DNA of 39,684 nucleotides from Clostridia bacterium (GCA_017444825.1 JAFSVU010000036.1:1-39684); one strand, 5' to 3'; numbered from the stretch's first letter, positions 25,258 through 34,146 are shown. Notes: generated by a model from the letters alone, not told the origin. Numbers and translations: made by a program.

Positions 25258-27594
25258 ATGAGGAACGGCGGGAAGGCGAATAAGGCGGAGGCTAAGCGGG
25301 CTGCGGAGCTTGAGAGCAGGGTCGCTTCTCTGGCTGCGGGCTTCGGCGAGGGAGAGTTTCGGCCTGTCGCCGCAGGCGTCTTTGACCTTGACGGTGACGT
25401 CTCCTTGTGCGACGGCGTCGTCGGTCTGTCCGAGTCGGGCGTCATTGCCACGTTGGTCAAAAAAGGCGGTGAGGTCACCGAAAGAAAGTCGTACAGCGTC
25501 TCCGAGGTGGATTCCTGCGAGCTGAGGCGCGACTTCGGCATTCTGACTGCGGAGCTTAATATGAAGTCGGGCGGGGTGAAGACCCTTTTCCACGTGACGC
25601 CCGGAAGCTCGGCCGCCGTAATTCCGGTGGTAAAGGCCATTTCGGACGCGGCGTCAGGGACGGCCGGAACAGATGCTCCCGGCGATAAAAAACACGGCCC
25701 GGGAGGCGCGGAAAGACACGGCCCGGCCGGCGCGGAAAACCGGGGTCCTGCCATCTGCCCCAAGTGCGGAAAGCCCTTAAGGCCCGGCGAGAGGTCCTGC
25801 AGCAGGTGCTTTGATAAGAAAAAAGTTCTCAAGAAGATGCTGAGTCTGGCAAAGCCTCATTGGGGCGGGATCATACTCGCTGTCATCATATCCTTTACCC
25901 TCATAGGGATCAATATGGCGACCCCGGTCATCAACAGAGTGCTGGTGGACGAATACGTACACCCGGAGGGGGGACCTTCGGCGGTTGCGATGAGCGAGCC
26001 GATGAAGGTATTGGTTCCATTCGTGCTTATGGTGCTCCTGATGCTGGTTGTGAGGGTGGCGAGCCTTGGCGTCGGTTTTTTGAAGAGCTACGTGTCCATG
26101 AGGATCGGACTTTCCACGGTGGTGGACATCAGAAAGAAGCTCTTTGAAAAGATCCAGAGCCTTTCCATGAAAAAGGTGGAGCAGAAGACTACCGGAGAGC
26201 TGATGGTGACCGTTTCGTCGGACGCGGCCCAGATGCAGATGTTCGTCAATAACTGGCTGCCCAATTTCATACAGCAGGTGCTTATGCTGATAGTGGTGTC
26301 GGCTGTTATCGCAGTGTACGACTGGAGGCTGCTGGTGATCTTTCTATTGCCAATGCCGGTGACCATAGTGGCCATTGCGGCGTTTCACAAGCACGCCAGA
26401 AGGCTCATGGGAAGGCAGAGGGAGGCCTCGTCCAAGACCTCCGGGGCGCTCCACGACATCCTCTCGGGGATCAGGGTGGTGAAGGCCTACGGTACCGAGG
26501 AAAAGGAGCATAAAAGGTTTGGCGACGCGGCAGCGGAGGAAAGAGACGTTTCGGTGAAGACCGAGATACTGCTTGCAAAGCTGGGGCCGTTTATAAGATT
26601 CGGACTTGCCATTGGCGGGTATTTCCTGCTCTACTACACCGGGAGGATGATCCTTGGGGGAACGATGACCATTGGCGAGTGTGCAATGTTCTCGGCCTAT
26701 GCGGGCATGATCTATGAACCGCTGGGGTGGCTGGCGAACTTCCCTTCACAGATGCTGAGGGTGCTGACTGCCGCCAATAGAATATTCGGGCTGCTTGACG
26801 AGGCTGAGGAGACCGGCGGGGAAGAGGGCGTCGTTAGAAGAATCGAGGGCAATATCCGGTTCGAAAACGTGAGCTTTGGTTACGACGAGACGTCAACGGT
26901 GCTGAAAAACATCGACCTTGAGATGAAGCCCGGGGAGATGATCGGCCTGGTGGGGCGCTCGGGTGTGGGCAAGAGCACTCTGATAAACCTTGTGATGAGA
27001 CTTTACGAAGTCAACAAGGGGCGCATACTGATCGACGGGGTGGATATACTTGATTACGACAGGGAGTGCCTGAGAAGCCAGCTGGGGGCGGTGCTCCAGG
27101 AGACTGTGCTGGTGAGCGGGAGTCTCTACGAGAATCTGATCTACGCAAAGCCCGGGGCCACGGTGGATGAGGTGATGAACTGCAGCAAGCTCTCCGGCGT
27201 CCACGATTTTGCGATAAAACTGCCGGACGGCTACAACACCAGGATAGGGGAAAAAGGTTACACCCTCTCGGGCGGTGAAAGGCAGAGGGTCGCCATAGCA
27301 AGGGCGATCCTGAGAAACCCGAGGATACTGATACTCGACGAGGCCACGTCTTCCCTCGACACCGAAATGGAAAAGCAGGTGCAGGAGTCCATTGCCGCGC
27401 TGGTGAAGGACAGGACGACCATTGCCATTGCCCACAGGCTCTCCACCCTGAGGAACGCGTCAAAGATAGTGGTGCTGGACGGAGGCAGGATCGCGGAAAC
27501 AGGTACCCACAGCGAGCTTATGACTAAAAAAGGCCTCTACTACGAGCTTGTTATCGCCCAGAGACAGACCGCAAGGGTGAAAAAGAAGGACTGA
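25258..27594 (+). CDS. ABC exporter with N-terminal PH-like domain and zinc ribbon (DUF1854-associated, B)
   Basis: This 778-residue half-exporter mirrors the one at 22144. Residues about 20-140 are a beta-rich, bacterial PH-like domain. A low-complexity linker with three imperfect HGPGGAE-type units follows (about 142-165), then a zinc ribbon (CPKC 167-170, CSRC 181-184), six membrane helices (about 195-490) and a nucleotide-binding domain. The domain has Walker A GRSGVGKST (566-574), Q-loop LQET, signature LSGGERQR (from 670), LDEATSS with Glu695 and H-loop His726, all intact. AAGGGG before the ATG lies in repeat sequence. No terminator is visible between DUF1854 and this gene. Pairing with the first exporter is inferred from shared layout and proximity. 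Both ATP sites look competent, unlike many heterodimeric exporters with one degenerate site. Confidence 0.9.
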   Translation: MRNGGKANKAEAKRAAELESRVASLAAGFGEGEFRPVAAGVFDLDGDVSLCDGVVGLSESGVIATLVKKGGEVTERKSYSVSEVDSCELRRDFGILTAELNMKSGGVKTLFHVTPGSSAAVIPVVKAISDAASGTAGTDAPGDKKHGPGGAERHGPAGAENRGPAICPKCGKPLRPGERSCSRCFDKKKVLKKMLSLAKPHWGGIILAVIISFTLIGINMATPVINRVLVDEYVHPEGGPSAVAMSEPMKVLVPFVLMVLLMLVVRVASLGVGFLKSYVSMRIGLSTVVDIRKKLFEKIQSLSMKKVEQKTTGELMVTVSSDAAQMQMFVNNWLPNFIQQVLMLIVVSAVIAVYDWRLLVIFLLPMPVTIVAIAAFHKHARRLMGRQREASSKTSGALHDILSGIRVVKAYGTEEKEHKRFGDAAAEERDVSVKTEILLAKLGPFIRFGLAIGGYFLLYYTGRMILGGTMTIGECAMFSAYAGMIYEPLGWLANFPSQMLRVLTAANRIFGLLDEAEETGGEEGVVRRIEGNIRFENVSFGYDETSTVLKNIDLEMKPGEMIGLVGRSGVGKSTLINLVMRLYEVNKGRILIDGVDILDYDRECLRSQLGAVLQETVLVSGSLYENLIYAKPGATVDEVMNCSKLSGVHDFAIKLPDGYNTRIGEKGYTLSGGERQRVAIARAILRNPRILILDEATSSLDTEMEKQVQESIAALVKDRTTIAIAHRLSTLRNASKIVVLDGGRIAETGTHSELMTKKGLYYELVIAQRQTARVKKKD

Positions 27595-27653
27595 GCCGCG
27601 GGTTTCATCAATTTTCAATACTTTTCCCGTATTATTCTCCACATCGGGAATCC

Positions 27654-27682
27654 TTGAAAAAGGAACGTGGGAATTGTATAAT
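27654..27682 (+). promoter_or_regulatory. Promoter for the sortase/DnaD/DnaC operon
   Basis: TTGAAA (27654-27659), 17 bp and TATAAT (27677-27682) lie about 30 bases before the sortase ATG. The 118-base spacer otherwise shows no clear terminator for the preceding exporter. Confidence 0.7.
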
Positions 27683-27712
27683 TCCGTGGAACGCTTATAT
27701 GAGGTTTGAAGG

Positions 27713-28660
27713 ATGAAGGAAAAAAGAGACTATTTCATATATTCGAAAAACAACGAATATCCTCTTGACATACCTTCCAAGTATGCGGATAAAATAACCA
27801 ATGTCGGTAAACGCAGATCAGGACAGTCCCGGGGCGGGAAGAAGTCCTTCAATTTCATGCTTCTCATCAGGATCGCCGCCTTCATAGTGCTGGTGGTGGC
27901 CGCCTACATTTTCGGAAAAAGGATCTACGAGTACACCCGCGACATAAAATACAGCGAGTCCCAGAACCAGAGCATAGCCATCGTGGCCCACGCCGGCGCG
28001 GAGATCGAGGAACGGGAAACTCCGGCCTACCCTCAATACGAAGGCAAAGAGGTCGAAACGGGCCGGTTCAGTTACCCCAAGATCACGGACTATGAGCGCC
28101 TTGCCCAGTTCTCCGATGCGTACCCCGACTTTGTATTCTGGATGTACATCGAGAACACGTACGTGAACTACCCGGTGGTACAGGCGAAGGACAACGACTA
28201 CTATCTCCGCAGGAACATGGACGGCGAGGACAACCTCTCGGGAACCCTGTTTATGGATTTCCGCTGCGAACGGGACACTCTCAAGGGCCACACCATCATC
28301 TACGGGCACAACAACCAGAACGGCACCATGTTCGGCCCCATAAAACAGTACCTCAGCAAAAAATTCTTTGAGGAGCATCCCGTTTTCTACACGTACACCA
28401 AGGATGCCGTCACCATGTGGAAGGTATTCTCCGCCTACGAAACGGACACCGACAACTACTACATCCAGACCTATTTTCCGACCACGGAGAGTTACGCGGA
28501 GTTCCTTCAGAAGATAAAAGACGACTCGTTCTATGACACCGGCGTCAACGTTACGGCCGACGATGATATCATGACCCTCTCCACATGTTACCTCTATACA
28601 AAGGTCAACGGAAGGTTTGTTGTCCATGCCGTCAAAGCGGGCGTGACGCCTCTCAACTGA
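27713..28660 (+). CDS. Class B sortase
   Basis: Sortases are membrane-anchored cysteine transpeptidases that attach surface proteins to peptidoglycan; class B enzymes often handle NPQTN-like or other non-LPXTG signals. This 315-residue protein has a basic N-terminal tail, one membrane helix at about 48-68, and a catalytic domain with IYGHNNQNG (His199), TLSTC (Cys292) and NGRFVVHA (Arg301), the complete His-Cys-Arg triad. The FWMYIENTYVNYPVVQ segment and the insertion before the catalytic Cys are typical of class B. The start is ATG at 27713 after GAAGG. No protein with a recognisable sorting signal is encoded in this window, so its substrates lie elsewhere. It heads a likely operon with dnaD and dnaC genes. 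Confidence 0.93.
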   Translation: MKEKRDYFIYSKNNEYPLDIPSKYADKITNVGKRRSGQSRGGKKSFNFMLLIRIAAFIVLVVAAYIFGKRIYEYTRDIKYSESQNQSIAIVAHAGAEIEERETPAYPQYEGKEVETGRFSYPKITDYERLAQFSDAYPDFVFWMYIENTYVNYPVVQAKDNDYYLRRNMDGEDNLSGTLFMDFRCERDTLKGHTIIYGHNNQNGTMFGPIKQYLSKKFFEEHPVFYTYTKDAVTMWKVFSAYETDTDNYYIQTYFPTTESYAEFLQKIKDDSFYDTGVNVTADDDIMTLSTCYLYTKVNGRFVVHAVKAGVTPLN

Positions 28661-28704
28661 CATACCAATGCGCAACATAACCAATGCAGCAAGGAGCAGG
28701 CACT

Positions 28705-29754
28705 ATGAAGTTGCTTAAGGAACGCGACAATAACGGCTTCTTTACCGTTTCAAACGCTTTTGTCGATTCTTTTCTCGGCGTCCTTTCGGGGAATGCCGTG
28801 AAGCTTTTTTTGTATATAAAAAAGTGCCTGAACGAAGGAAACGAGTTCTATCCCTCCGACGCGTGCAGCTCTCTTCGAATAACCGGGGACGAGTGCGGGA
28901 GCGCTCTTGAGGAGCTGGAACTTGGCGGAATACTTGTGACCGACGGGGACAGCCTTATCCTGAAGGCGGATTCGACTCTTAGGGATGCCGCTGCTGACAG
29001 AGACAATGCGGGCCTCAAAAGGAAACTCTCCGACAACGGCTGGAGCAACGAGTTCAAGGAAGTGGTCACCAGCATCAACGACGAGTTTTTCGCCGGCCGC
29101 ATGAGTCCGAAATGGTACGACCTGATCAAAAAATGCGCGGGGGAGTACGGATTCAGCCCCGAGACCATATACATACTTTTCGTTTCCTGCAAGAACATAA
29201 GGGAAAAGACCGGAGGCACCGGCTTTTACAACTACGTCGCCAAGGTGGCCGAAAACTGGTACGCCGAGAAGGTGGTGACGCCGGAGGACGTTGACGCCAG
29301 GGAGAAGAGAGCGGTGGCCGCCAGGGAGTACGTTGGTTTCGTTATGAAAAAGCTCAACTTTAAGAGACCCTTCACTGCACAGGAGCAGTCTGTCATCGAG
29401 GGCTGGCTGAGAAGCGGCGTTACGGAGGAAATGCTGACGGTGCTCCTTGATGACACCAACAGGGTCAAGGCGTTTACCATATCGAGGATCGATTCCGAGG
29501 TGAACAAATGGCTGGCAGGGGGCCTTAGGACAGGCGACGACGTGACGAAATACTACGAAGCCCTGAGGGCCGAGAGGACCGCCGAAAGACGAAGCGGACA
29601 GAAGGAAGCGCAAAGCGGCGCTGACAGGAAGAACGATAACAGAGGCCACTTTAAGGGAGAGCGGGACTACGACGAAGACTTTTTCAAGTGGCTTGAAAGC
29701 AGGGATGCAAAGAGCGGGACCGATGGAGCCCCGATTGGAGGAAAAAATGATTGA
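28705..29754 (+). CDS. DnaD-domain replication initiation protein
   Basis: DnaD/DnaB-type proteins help load the replicative helicase at oriC or during restart in Bacillota. This 349-residue version has an N-terminal winged-helix-like part (GFFTVSNAFVDSFLG, then NAVKLFLYIKKCLNEG), and DnaD-type C-terminal regions near 140-190 (YGFSPETIYILFVSCKN and GGTGFYNYVAKVAENWY). A second helical region follows at about 205-280 and the tail is charged. ATG at 28705 is preferred because AAGGAG is eight bases upstream. The gene overlaps the DnaC/DnaI-like loader by 8 bp, the expected functional partner. No phage genes surround the pair, so it looks like the chromosomal set. Confidence 0.85.
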   Translation: MKLLKERDNNGFFTVSNAFVDSFLGVLSGNAVKLFLYIKKCLNEGNEFYPSDACSSLRITGDECGSALEELELGGILVTDGDSLILKADSTLRDAAADRDNAGLKRKLSDNGWSNEFKEVVTSINDEFFAGRMSPKWYDLIKKCAGEYGFSPETIYILFVSCKNIREKTGGTGFYNYVAKVAENWYAEKVVTPEDVDAREKRAVAAREYVGFVMKKLNFKRPFTAQEQSVIEGWLRSGVTEEMLTVLLDDTNRVKAFTISRIDSEVNKWLAGGLRTGDDVTKYYEALRAERTAERRSGQKEAQSGADRKNDNRGHFKGERDYDEDFFKWLESRDAKSGTDGAPIGGKND

Positions 29755-30715
29755 CCGCGCCGAAATTACCGCCCGCACGGAGAGAATTTACGAGGAAAAA
29801 AGGCTGGAAAACATGCGGCTGAGGGAGCAGAGGACCGCAGAGGTGTCTGAGATCCTTCCCGAATATGCGAGGCTTGATCGTGAGATCTCCGAAAACGGCT
29901 TCAAGCTGGTGTCGCTGGCCGCAAAGGGCCGCAGGGGCACGGATGAATACAGATCCGCCGAGGAAAAGCTGGAGGAGCTGGGCCGGAAAAGAGATGCAGT
30001 CTTAACCGGCGGAGGATTTCCCGCAGACTATATTGACGGATGCTTTTCGTGCAGTAAATGCGGCGACACCGGAAGAATAAAGGATCCGGACGGGCTGCCT
30101 ATGCTCTGCGACTGCTACAGGGAGATATCATCCCGCATAATACTTGAAGAGTCGGGGCTGCCGGTGAAGAAAGGCTTCGAGGCGTTCGACGCGAAAGTCT
30201 TTGCCGAAAGCGACAGGCCGGAGGCGGAAAAGCTCCTCCGGGATTCGCAGGAGTTTGTCAATGATTTCGACAATGCCCGCAGCAGACTTTTCTTCGGCAA
30301 GGCCGGCATTGGCAAAACATACCTTGCAAGTCTTATAGGGACAGAGCTTGCGAAAAAAGGTGTTTATACGGTTTACGTGACCGTGCCCCACCTTATGCAG
30401 ACTCTTCTCTACTACGGAGATGACGATAAAATGAGGGAAAAGCGCGACAGACTGTATGAGATAGTCCACAGCGCAGATCTTCTGATACTGGACGAGCTGG
30501 GCACGGAGCGAATGACTGCCGCAAGGCAGGACATGCTGGAGGTCATAATCGACGGCATTGTCAATGACCCGTCCCGCAAATGCATAGTCATCTCAAACCT
30601 TGACACCAGGGAAATGATGAGCGCTTACGGCGAGAGAATGTTCTCACGCCTTGCATCGATGAAGATAGTCAAATTCAATCTTCCCGCCACCGGGGATCTG
30701 AGAATAAAATTCTGA
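29747..30715 (+). CDS. DnaC/DnaI-like helicase loader ATPase
   Basis: The loader delivers the hexameric DnaB/DnaC helicase onto single-stranded DNA. The 322-residue protein has an N-terminal helical region, a zinc-binding segment CSKCGDTG (Cys102, 105) with CDC (121-123), as in DnaI, then an AAA+ domain. Walker A is GKAGIGKT (184-191), Walker B LILDELG (246-252), with a sensor region VISNLDTREM. The start at ATG 29747 follows GGAGG by five bases and overlaps the DnaD stop. An in-frame ATG at 29693 inside dnaD is rejected. Some annotations may call it IstB-like, but there is no transposase partner, and the zinc finger and dnaD neighbour favour a replication role. Confidence 0.9.
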   Translation: MIDRAEITARTERIYEEKRLENMRLREQRTAEVSEILPEYARLDREISENGFKLVSLAAKGRRGTDEYRSAEEKLEELGRKRDAVLTGGGFPADYIDGCFSCSKCGDTGRIKDPDGLPMLCDCYREISSRIILEESGLPVKKGFEAFDAKVFAESDRPEAEKLLRDSQEFVNDFDNARSRLFFGKAGIGKTYLASLIGTELAKKGVYTVYVTVPHLMQTLLYYGDDDKMREKRDRLYEIVHSADLLILDELGTERMTAARQDMLEVIIDGIVNDPSRKCIVISNLDTREMMSAYGERMFSRLASMKIVKFNLPATGDLRIKF

Positions 30716-30734
30716 AGAAATGGAGAATTGTGAT

Positions 30735-31571
30735 ATGGAAGAACTGATTTCTGAAGAAAAGAAGGCTCGAAACAGCGGAGAACGTGTAGCTGCCGGCATT
30801 GCCGGGGCTTTTCTTTTTTCACTGGCAGGCGGTGTTGCCTTTTTTGTTCTGTACCAGGTGGGCATCATAGCGTCGATGTCCGGATTTTTGGGAGTTATTC
30901 TGGCTATCAAGGGATATAAACTGTTTGCAAAAAAGGAAAGTGTGAAAGGGATCGTCATTTCCTCGGTGATTGCTTTCCTTGTGTTGCTGGCAGCCTGGTA
31001 TATCTGTATCAGCAAGGACGTTTACGACGCCTATCAGCTGTGGCATCAGGAGGGCGAGATAGACTTTACCCTCACATTTTTCCAGAGCATGGCCGCGGTT
31101 CCCGAATTTATGAAGATCGGAGAGGTGGCGTCAGGCTGGCTCAGGGATCTGGCTCTCGGCTTGTTATTTGCTTTGATGGGCTCCGGTTACACGGTGTTCA
31201 CCATGATAAAAAGGGTCAAGACCACCGGAACCACTTCGGTGCCTGTCATCCCGGTGGGAGACGACGATACCGGCGTGCACGAGGACACTGCACCGATCCG
31301 TTCGGCATACACGGATGAAAAAGTAAAAGAACTGCTCAAAACCAATGCGCAGGGTCATGAGATCGTTTTCAGAAGAGTCGGAAAACGAAGCGAGGAGCTG
31401 GTGATCGACGGGTCGGTATATGCGGAACACGAGCTGGAAAAAGTTGTCCAGCTTCCGTATTCGATGCATGCATACCTGGACGGCCACCGCTACGATGCAG
31501 GCTGCGGACGGGGCGTCGGGAACTTCATTGGCGTGGACAGGCAGGTCGTCGCCAAAAAATTCCGCTGGTAA
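30735..31571 (+). CDS. Uncharacterised membrane protein with soluble C-terminal domain
   Basis: The product (278 residues from ATG 30735, GGAGA eight bases upstream) has four probable membrane segments: a long hydrophobic pair at about 20-62, one at 68-88 and one at 130-150. A soluble C-terminal region follows. Its last part reads ELVIDGSVYAEHELEK, then a PYSMHAYLDGHRYDAGC strand-like segment and VDRQVVAKKFRW. That ending resembles a small beta-rich C-terminal module found on various clostridial membrane proteins, but I cannot attach a name or function. It begins 19 bases after the DnaC-like gene and is probably the last gene of that operon. No terminator is evident before the hydrogenase promoter. 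Confidence 0.7.
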   Translation: MEELISEEKKARNSGERVAAGIAGAFLFSLAGGVAFFVLYQVGIIASMSGFLGVILAIKGYKLFAKKESVKGIVISSVIAFLVLLAAWYICISKDVYDAYQLWHQEGEIDFTLTFFQSMAAVPEFMKIGEVASGWLRDLALGLLFALMGSGYTVFTMIKRVKTTGTTSVPVIPVGDDDTGVHEDTAPIRSAYTDEKVKELLKTNAQGHEIVFRRVGKRSEELVIDGSVYAEHELEKVVQLPYSMHAYLDGHRYDAGCGRGVGNFIGVDRQVVAKKFRW

Positions 31572-31584
31572 TTAGCGATAAGCC

Positions 31585-31614
31585 TTGAAATAGGGCTGTA
31601 TTATGTGGTAAAAT
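31585..31614 (+). promoter_or_regulatory. Promoter for the hydrogenase operon
   Basis: TTGAAA (31585-31590) and TAAAAT (31609-31614) are 18 bp apart, giving a leader of about 55 bases before the HydC start. A short symmetrical GAGTGATAACTC (31624-31635) lies in the leader and could be an operator, for example for a redox regulator; this is speculative. Confidence 0.55.
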
Positions 31615-31676
31615 CCATTGGTTTGAGTGATAACTCAAAAGCAGTCAAATTATTTTAATAAACGGAGGTTTTTTAC

Positions 31677-32159
31677 ATGGACAACGGGTGTCTGAAAAAC
31701 GACGAAAAGTATCAGAAACTCCTTGAAGTCATTGAAGCCAACAAAAACATTCGCGGTTCCCTGATCCGTGTTCTTCACGATGCTCAGGAGATCTACGGCT
31801 ATCTGCCCATCGAGGTGCAGAAGGTCGTTGCAGAGGGGCTGGGAATTCCTCTCGCCGAGGTTTACGGAGTTGTGACTTTCTATGCGCAGTTCTCAACAAA
31901 GCCGAAGGGCGAGTACAAGGTTTCTGTATGTCTCGGAACGGCTTGCTATGTTAAAGGCTCGGACAAGCTTCTCGAAAAGCTGGAAGAAGAGCTGGGCATA
32001 AAGGTGGGGGATTGCACGGAAGACGGTAAATTCTCGATAGAGGCCTGCAGATGCATCGGCGCCTGCGGACTTGCGCCTGTTTTCACGATCAATTCGGACG
32101 TTTACGGTAAGAAGATCCCGGACGACGTTCCCGCAATTATCGCAAAATATAAGAACTGA
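31677..32159 (+). CDS. hydC: [FeFe]-hydrogenase subunit HydC (NuoE-like)
   Basis: HydC is the small thioredoxin-fold [2Fe-2S] subunit of the trimeric electron-bifurcating hydrogenase, which couples oxidation of NADH and reduced ferredoxin to H2 production, or the reverse. The 160-residue protein has the NuoE ligand set: CLGTAC (Cys85, Cys90) and CRCIGACG (Cys126, Cys130). Typical flanking segments include LIRVLHDAQEIYGYLP and YGVVTFYAQF. The start is ATG at 31677, nine bases after CGGAGG. It is first in a tight HydC-HydB-HydA operon with a 14-base gap to HydB. Confidence 0.95.
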   Translation: MDNGCLKNDEKYQKLLEVIEANKNIRGSLIRVLHDAQEIYGYLPIEVQKVVAEGLGIPLAEVYGVVTFYAQFSTKPKGEYKVSVCLGTACYVKGSDKLLEKLEEELGIKVGDCTEDGKFSIEACRCIGACGLAPVFTINSDVYGKKIPDDVPAIIAKYKN

Positions 32160-32173
32160 CGGGGGTGCGAAGG

Positions 32174-34132
32174 ATGATTACCAGACAGGAACTTAATGCG
32201 CTGAGAGAAAAGGCATTGCCGAAAATAGCTCTCAGAAAAAAGATTTTTGCAGACAGAATTCCCGAGCTTTCCGAAAAGAAGATCGTTGAAGTCAAACCCG
32301 GTACCGAAAAGACCTACAGAGCCCACATTCTCTGCTGCGCAGGTACGGGCTGCAAGTCCTCGGGTTCGGACGTTCTCAGAGCCGAGTTTGAGAGAGTGCT
32401 TGAAAAATATGACCTTATCGACGAGGTTAAGATCGTAAAGACCGGATGCTTCGGACTTTGTGCCGAGGGACCGATCGTAGTCGTTTATCCCGATGACGCG
32501 ATGTACTGCAAGGTACAGCCCGAGGATATCGAAGAGATCGTAACCGAGCATATCATGAACGGCCGCATCGTAAGAAGGCTTCTGGAAAACGAAGAGGCCA
32601 GGAAGAGAGAGGGCGAGATCACCGAGGAAGACCTCGAGGGCAGCACCTTCTTCAAGAAGCAGATGCGTATCGCTCTTCACAACTGCGGCAGAATTAATCC
32701 CGAAGATATAGAAGAATATATCGCCGTTGACGGCTACCAGGCACTTGCCAAGGTCGTCACCGAAATGACTCCGGACGACGTTATCAACGTCATGCTCGAC
32801 TCAGGGCTGAGAGGCCGCGGCGGCGCAGGCTTCCCCACCGGAAGAAAATGGCTCTTCGCGAAGAACAGCGTATCCGCTCAGAAATACGTTTGCTGCAACG
32901 CAGACGAGGGCGACCCGGGCGCATTCATGGACAGATCAGTTCTTGAGGGCGATCCTCACGAGGTCCTTGAGGCTATGGCCATCGCCGGATATGCCATTGG
33001 CGCAAACCAGGGATACATCTACGTAAGAGCAGAATACCCGATAGCAGTCGAGAGACTGGGAATCGCCATTAAGCAGGCTGAAGAGTACGGGATCCTCGGC
33101 GAACACATCTTCGGCACCGACTTCTCGTTCAAGATCGATCTGAGACTCGGCGCAGGCGCATTCGTGTGCGGCGAAGAGACGGCTCTTATGACGTCGGTCG
33201 AAGGCCACAGAGGCGAGCCGAGACCAAGGCCGCCTTTCCCGGCAGTCAAGGGACTCTTTGCCGAGCCTACGATACTCAATAACGTTGAGACCTACGCCAA
33301 CGTTCCTCAGATCATTCTGAAGGGCTCCGAGTGGTACAAGAACATAGGTATCCCCACCAGCACAGGCGCGAAGGTATTCGCAGTCGGCGGTAAGATCAAG
33401 AACACCGGTCTCGTTGAGGTACCGATGGGCACGACTCTCCGCGAAGTGGTCTATGACATTGGCGGCGGTATCCCGAACGGAAAGAAATTCAAGGCTGCCC
33501 AGACAGGCGGACCTTCAGGCGGATGCATCCCCGCTTCTCTCATCGACACACCCATTGATTACGACTCGCTTATCAAGATCGGTTCGATGATGGGTTCCGG
33601 CGGTCTTATCGTTATGGATGAAGACACCTGTATGGTCGACATTGCGAAGTTCTTCCTCGAATTCACTGTTGAGGAAAGCTGCGGAAAGTGCCCGCCCTGC
33701 AGGATCGGAACGAAGAGAATGTACGACATCCTGGATAAAATAACCAAGGGCCAGGGCGAGCTCTCCGATATAGACGACCTCTATGAGCTTGCCGACGCCA
33801 TCAAGTCCTCCGCTCTCTGCGGTCTCGGCCAGACTGCGCCTAACCCGGTGCTCTCGACACTGAGATATTTCAAGGATGAGTACATTGCCCACGTTGTCGA
33901 TAAGAAGTGCCCCGCAGGCGTCTGCAAAGCGCTCATGCAGTACAACATCGATAAAGAAAAGTGCATCGGCTGCGGCAAGTGCGCAAGAAACTGCCCTGCT
34001 GACGCCATTTCAAAGACGGATTACACCGCTCCGGGACACAAGCTCCCCTCGATGGTCATTGACCAGACCAAGTGCGTCAAGTGCGGCGCCTGCATGAGCG
34101 GATGTAAGTTCGACGCGATTTCGAAGAAATGA
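32174..34132 (+). CDS. hydB: [FeFe]-hydrogenase subunit HydB (NuoF-like, NADH/FMN)
   Basis: HydB is the FMN subunit that binds NAD(H), the presumed bifurcation site. The 652-residue chain has an N-terminal thioredoxin-like [2Fe-2S] domain (CAGTGC with Cys55 and 60; CFGLC, 92-96) and then the NuoF core with the Gly-rich RGRGGAGFPTGRKW and a second flavin/NAD region containing CNADEGDPGAF. It also has the [4Fe-4S] site ESCGKCPPCRIG (Cys503, 506, 509) with Cys549. The C-terminal 2x[4Fe-4S] ferredoxin (Cys597-607 and Cys634-644) distinguishes HydB from complex I NuoF. ATG at 32174 follows GGGGGTG by six bases; a GTG at 32165 is an alternative. HydA follows with 14 bases between. Confidence 0.95.
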   Translation: MITRQELNALREKALPKIALRKKIFADRIPELSEKKIVEVKPGTEKTYRAHILCCAGTGCKSSGSDVLRAEFERVLEKYDLIDEVKIVKTGCFGLCAEGPIVVVYPDDAMYCKVQPEDIEEIVTEHIMNGRIVRRLLENEEARKREGEITEEDLEGSTFFKKQMRIALHNCGRINPEDIEEYIAVDGYQALAKVVTEMTPDDVINVMLDSGLRGRGGAGFPTGRKWLFAKNSVSAQKYVCCNADEGDPGAFMDRSVLEGDPHEVLEAMAIAGYAIGANQGYIYVRAEYPIAVERLGIAIKQAEEYGILGEHIFGTDFSFKIDLRLGAGAFVCGEETALMTSVEGHRGEPRPRPPFPAVKGLFAEPTILNNVETYANVPQIILKGSEWYKNIGIPTSTGAKVFAVGGKIKNTGLVEVPMGTTLREVVYDIGGGIPNGKKFKAAQTGGPSGGCIPASLIDTPIDYDSLIKIGSMMGSGGLIVMDEDTCMVDIAKFFLEFTVEESCGKCPPCRIGTKRMYDILDKITKGQGELSDIDDLYELADAIKSSALCGLGQTAPNPVLSTLRYFKDEYIAHVVDKKCPAGVCKALMQYNIDKEKCIGCGKCARNCPADAISKTDYTAPGHKLPSMVIDQTKCVKCGACMSGCKFDAISKK

Positions 34133-34146
34133 GGGGGTGCGCGAAT

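Noticed and set aside
28750-29778. Minus-strand open frame of 342 codons
   Set aside because: Antisense to the DnaD gene with no family signal.
29747-30715. IstB transposition helper
   Set aside because: No IstA transposase or inverted ends; the DnaD neighbour and zinc-binding segment fit a helicase loader.
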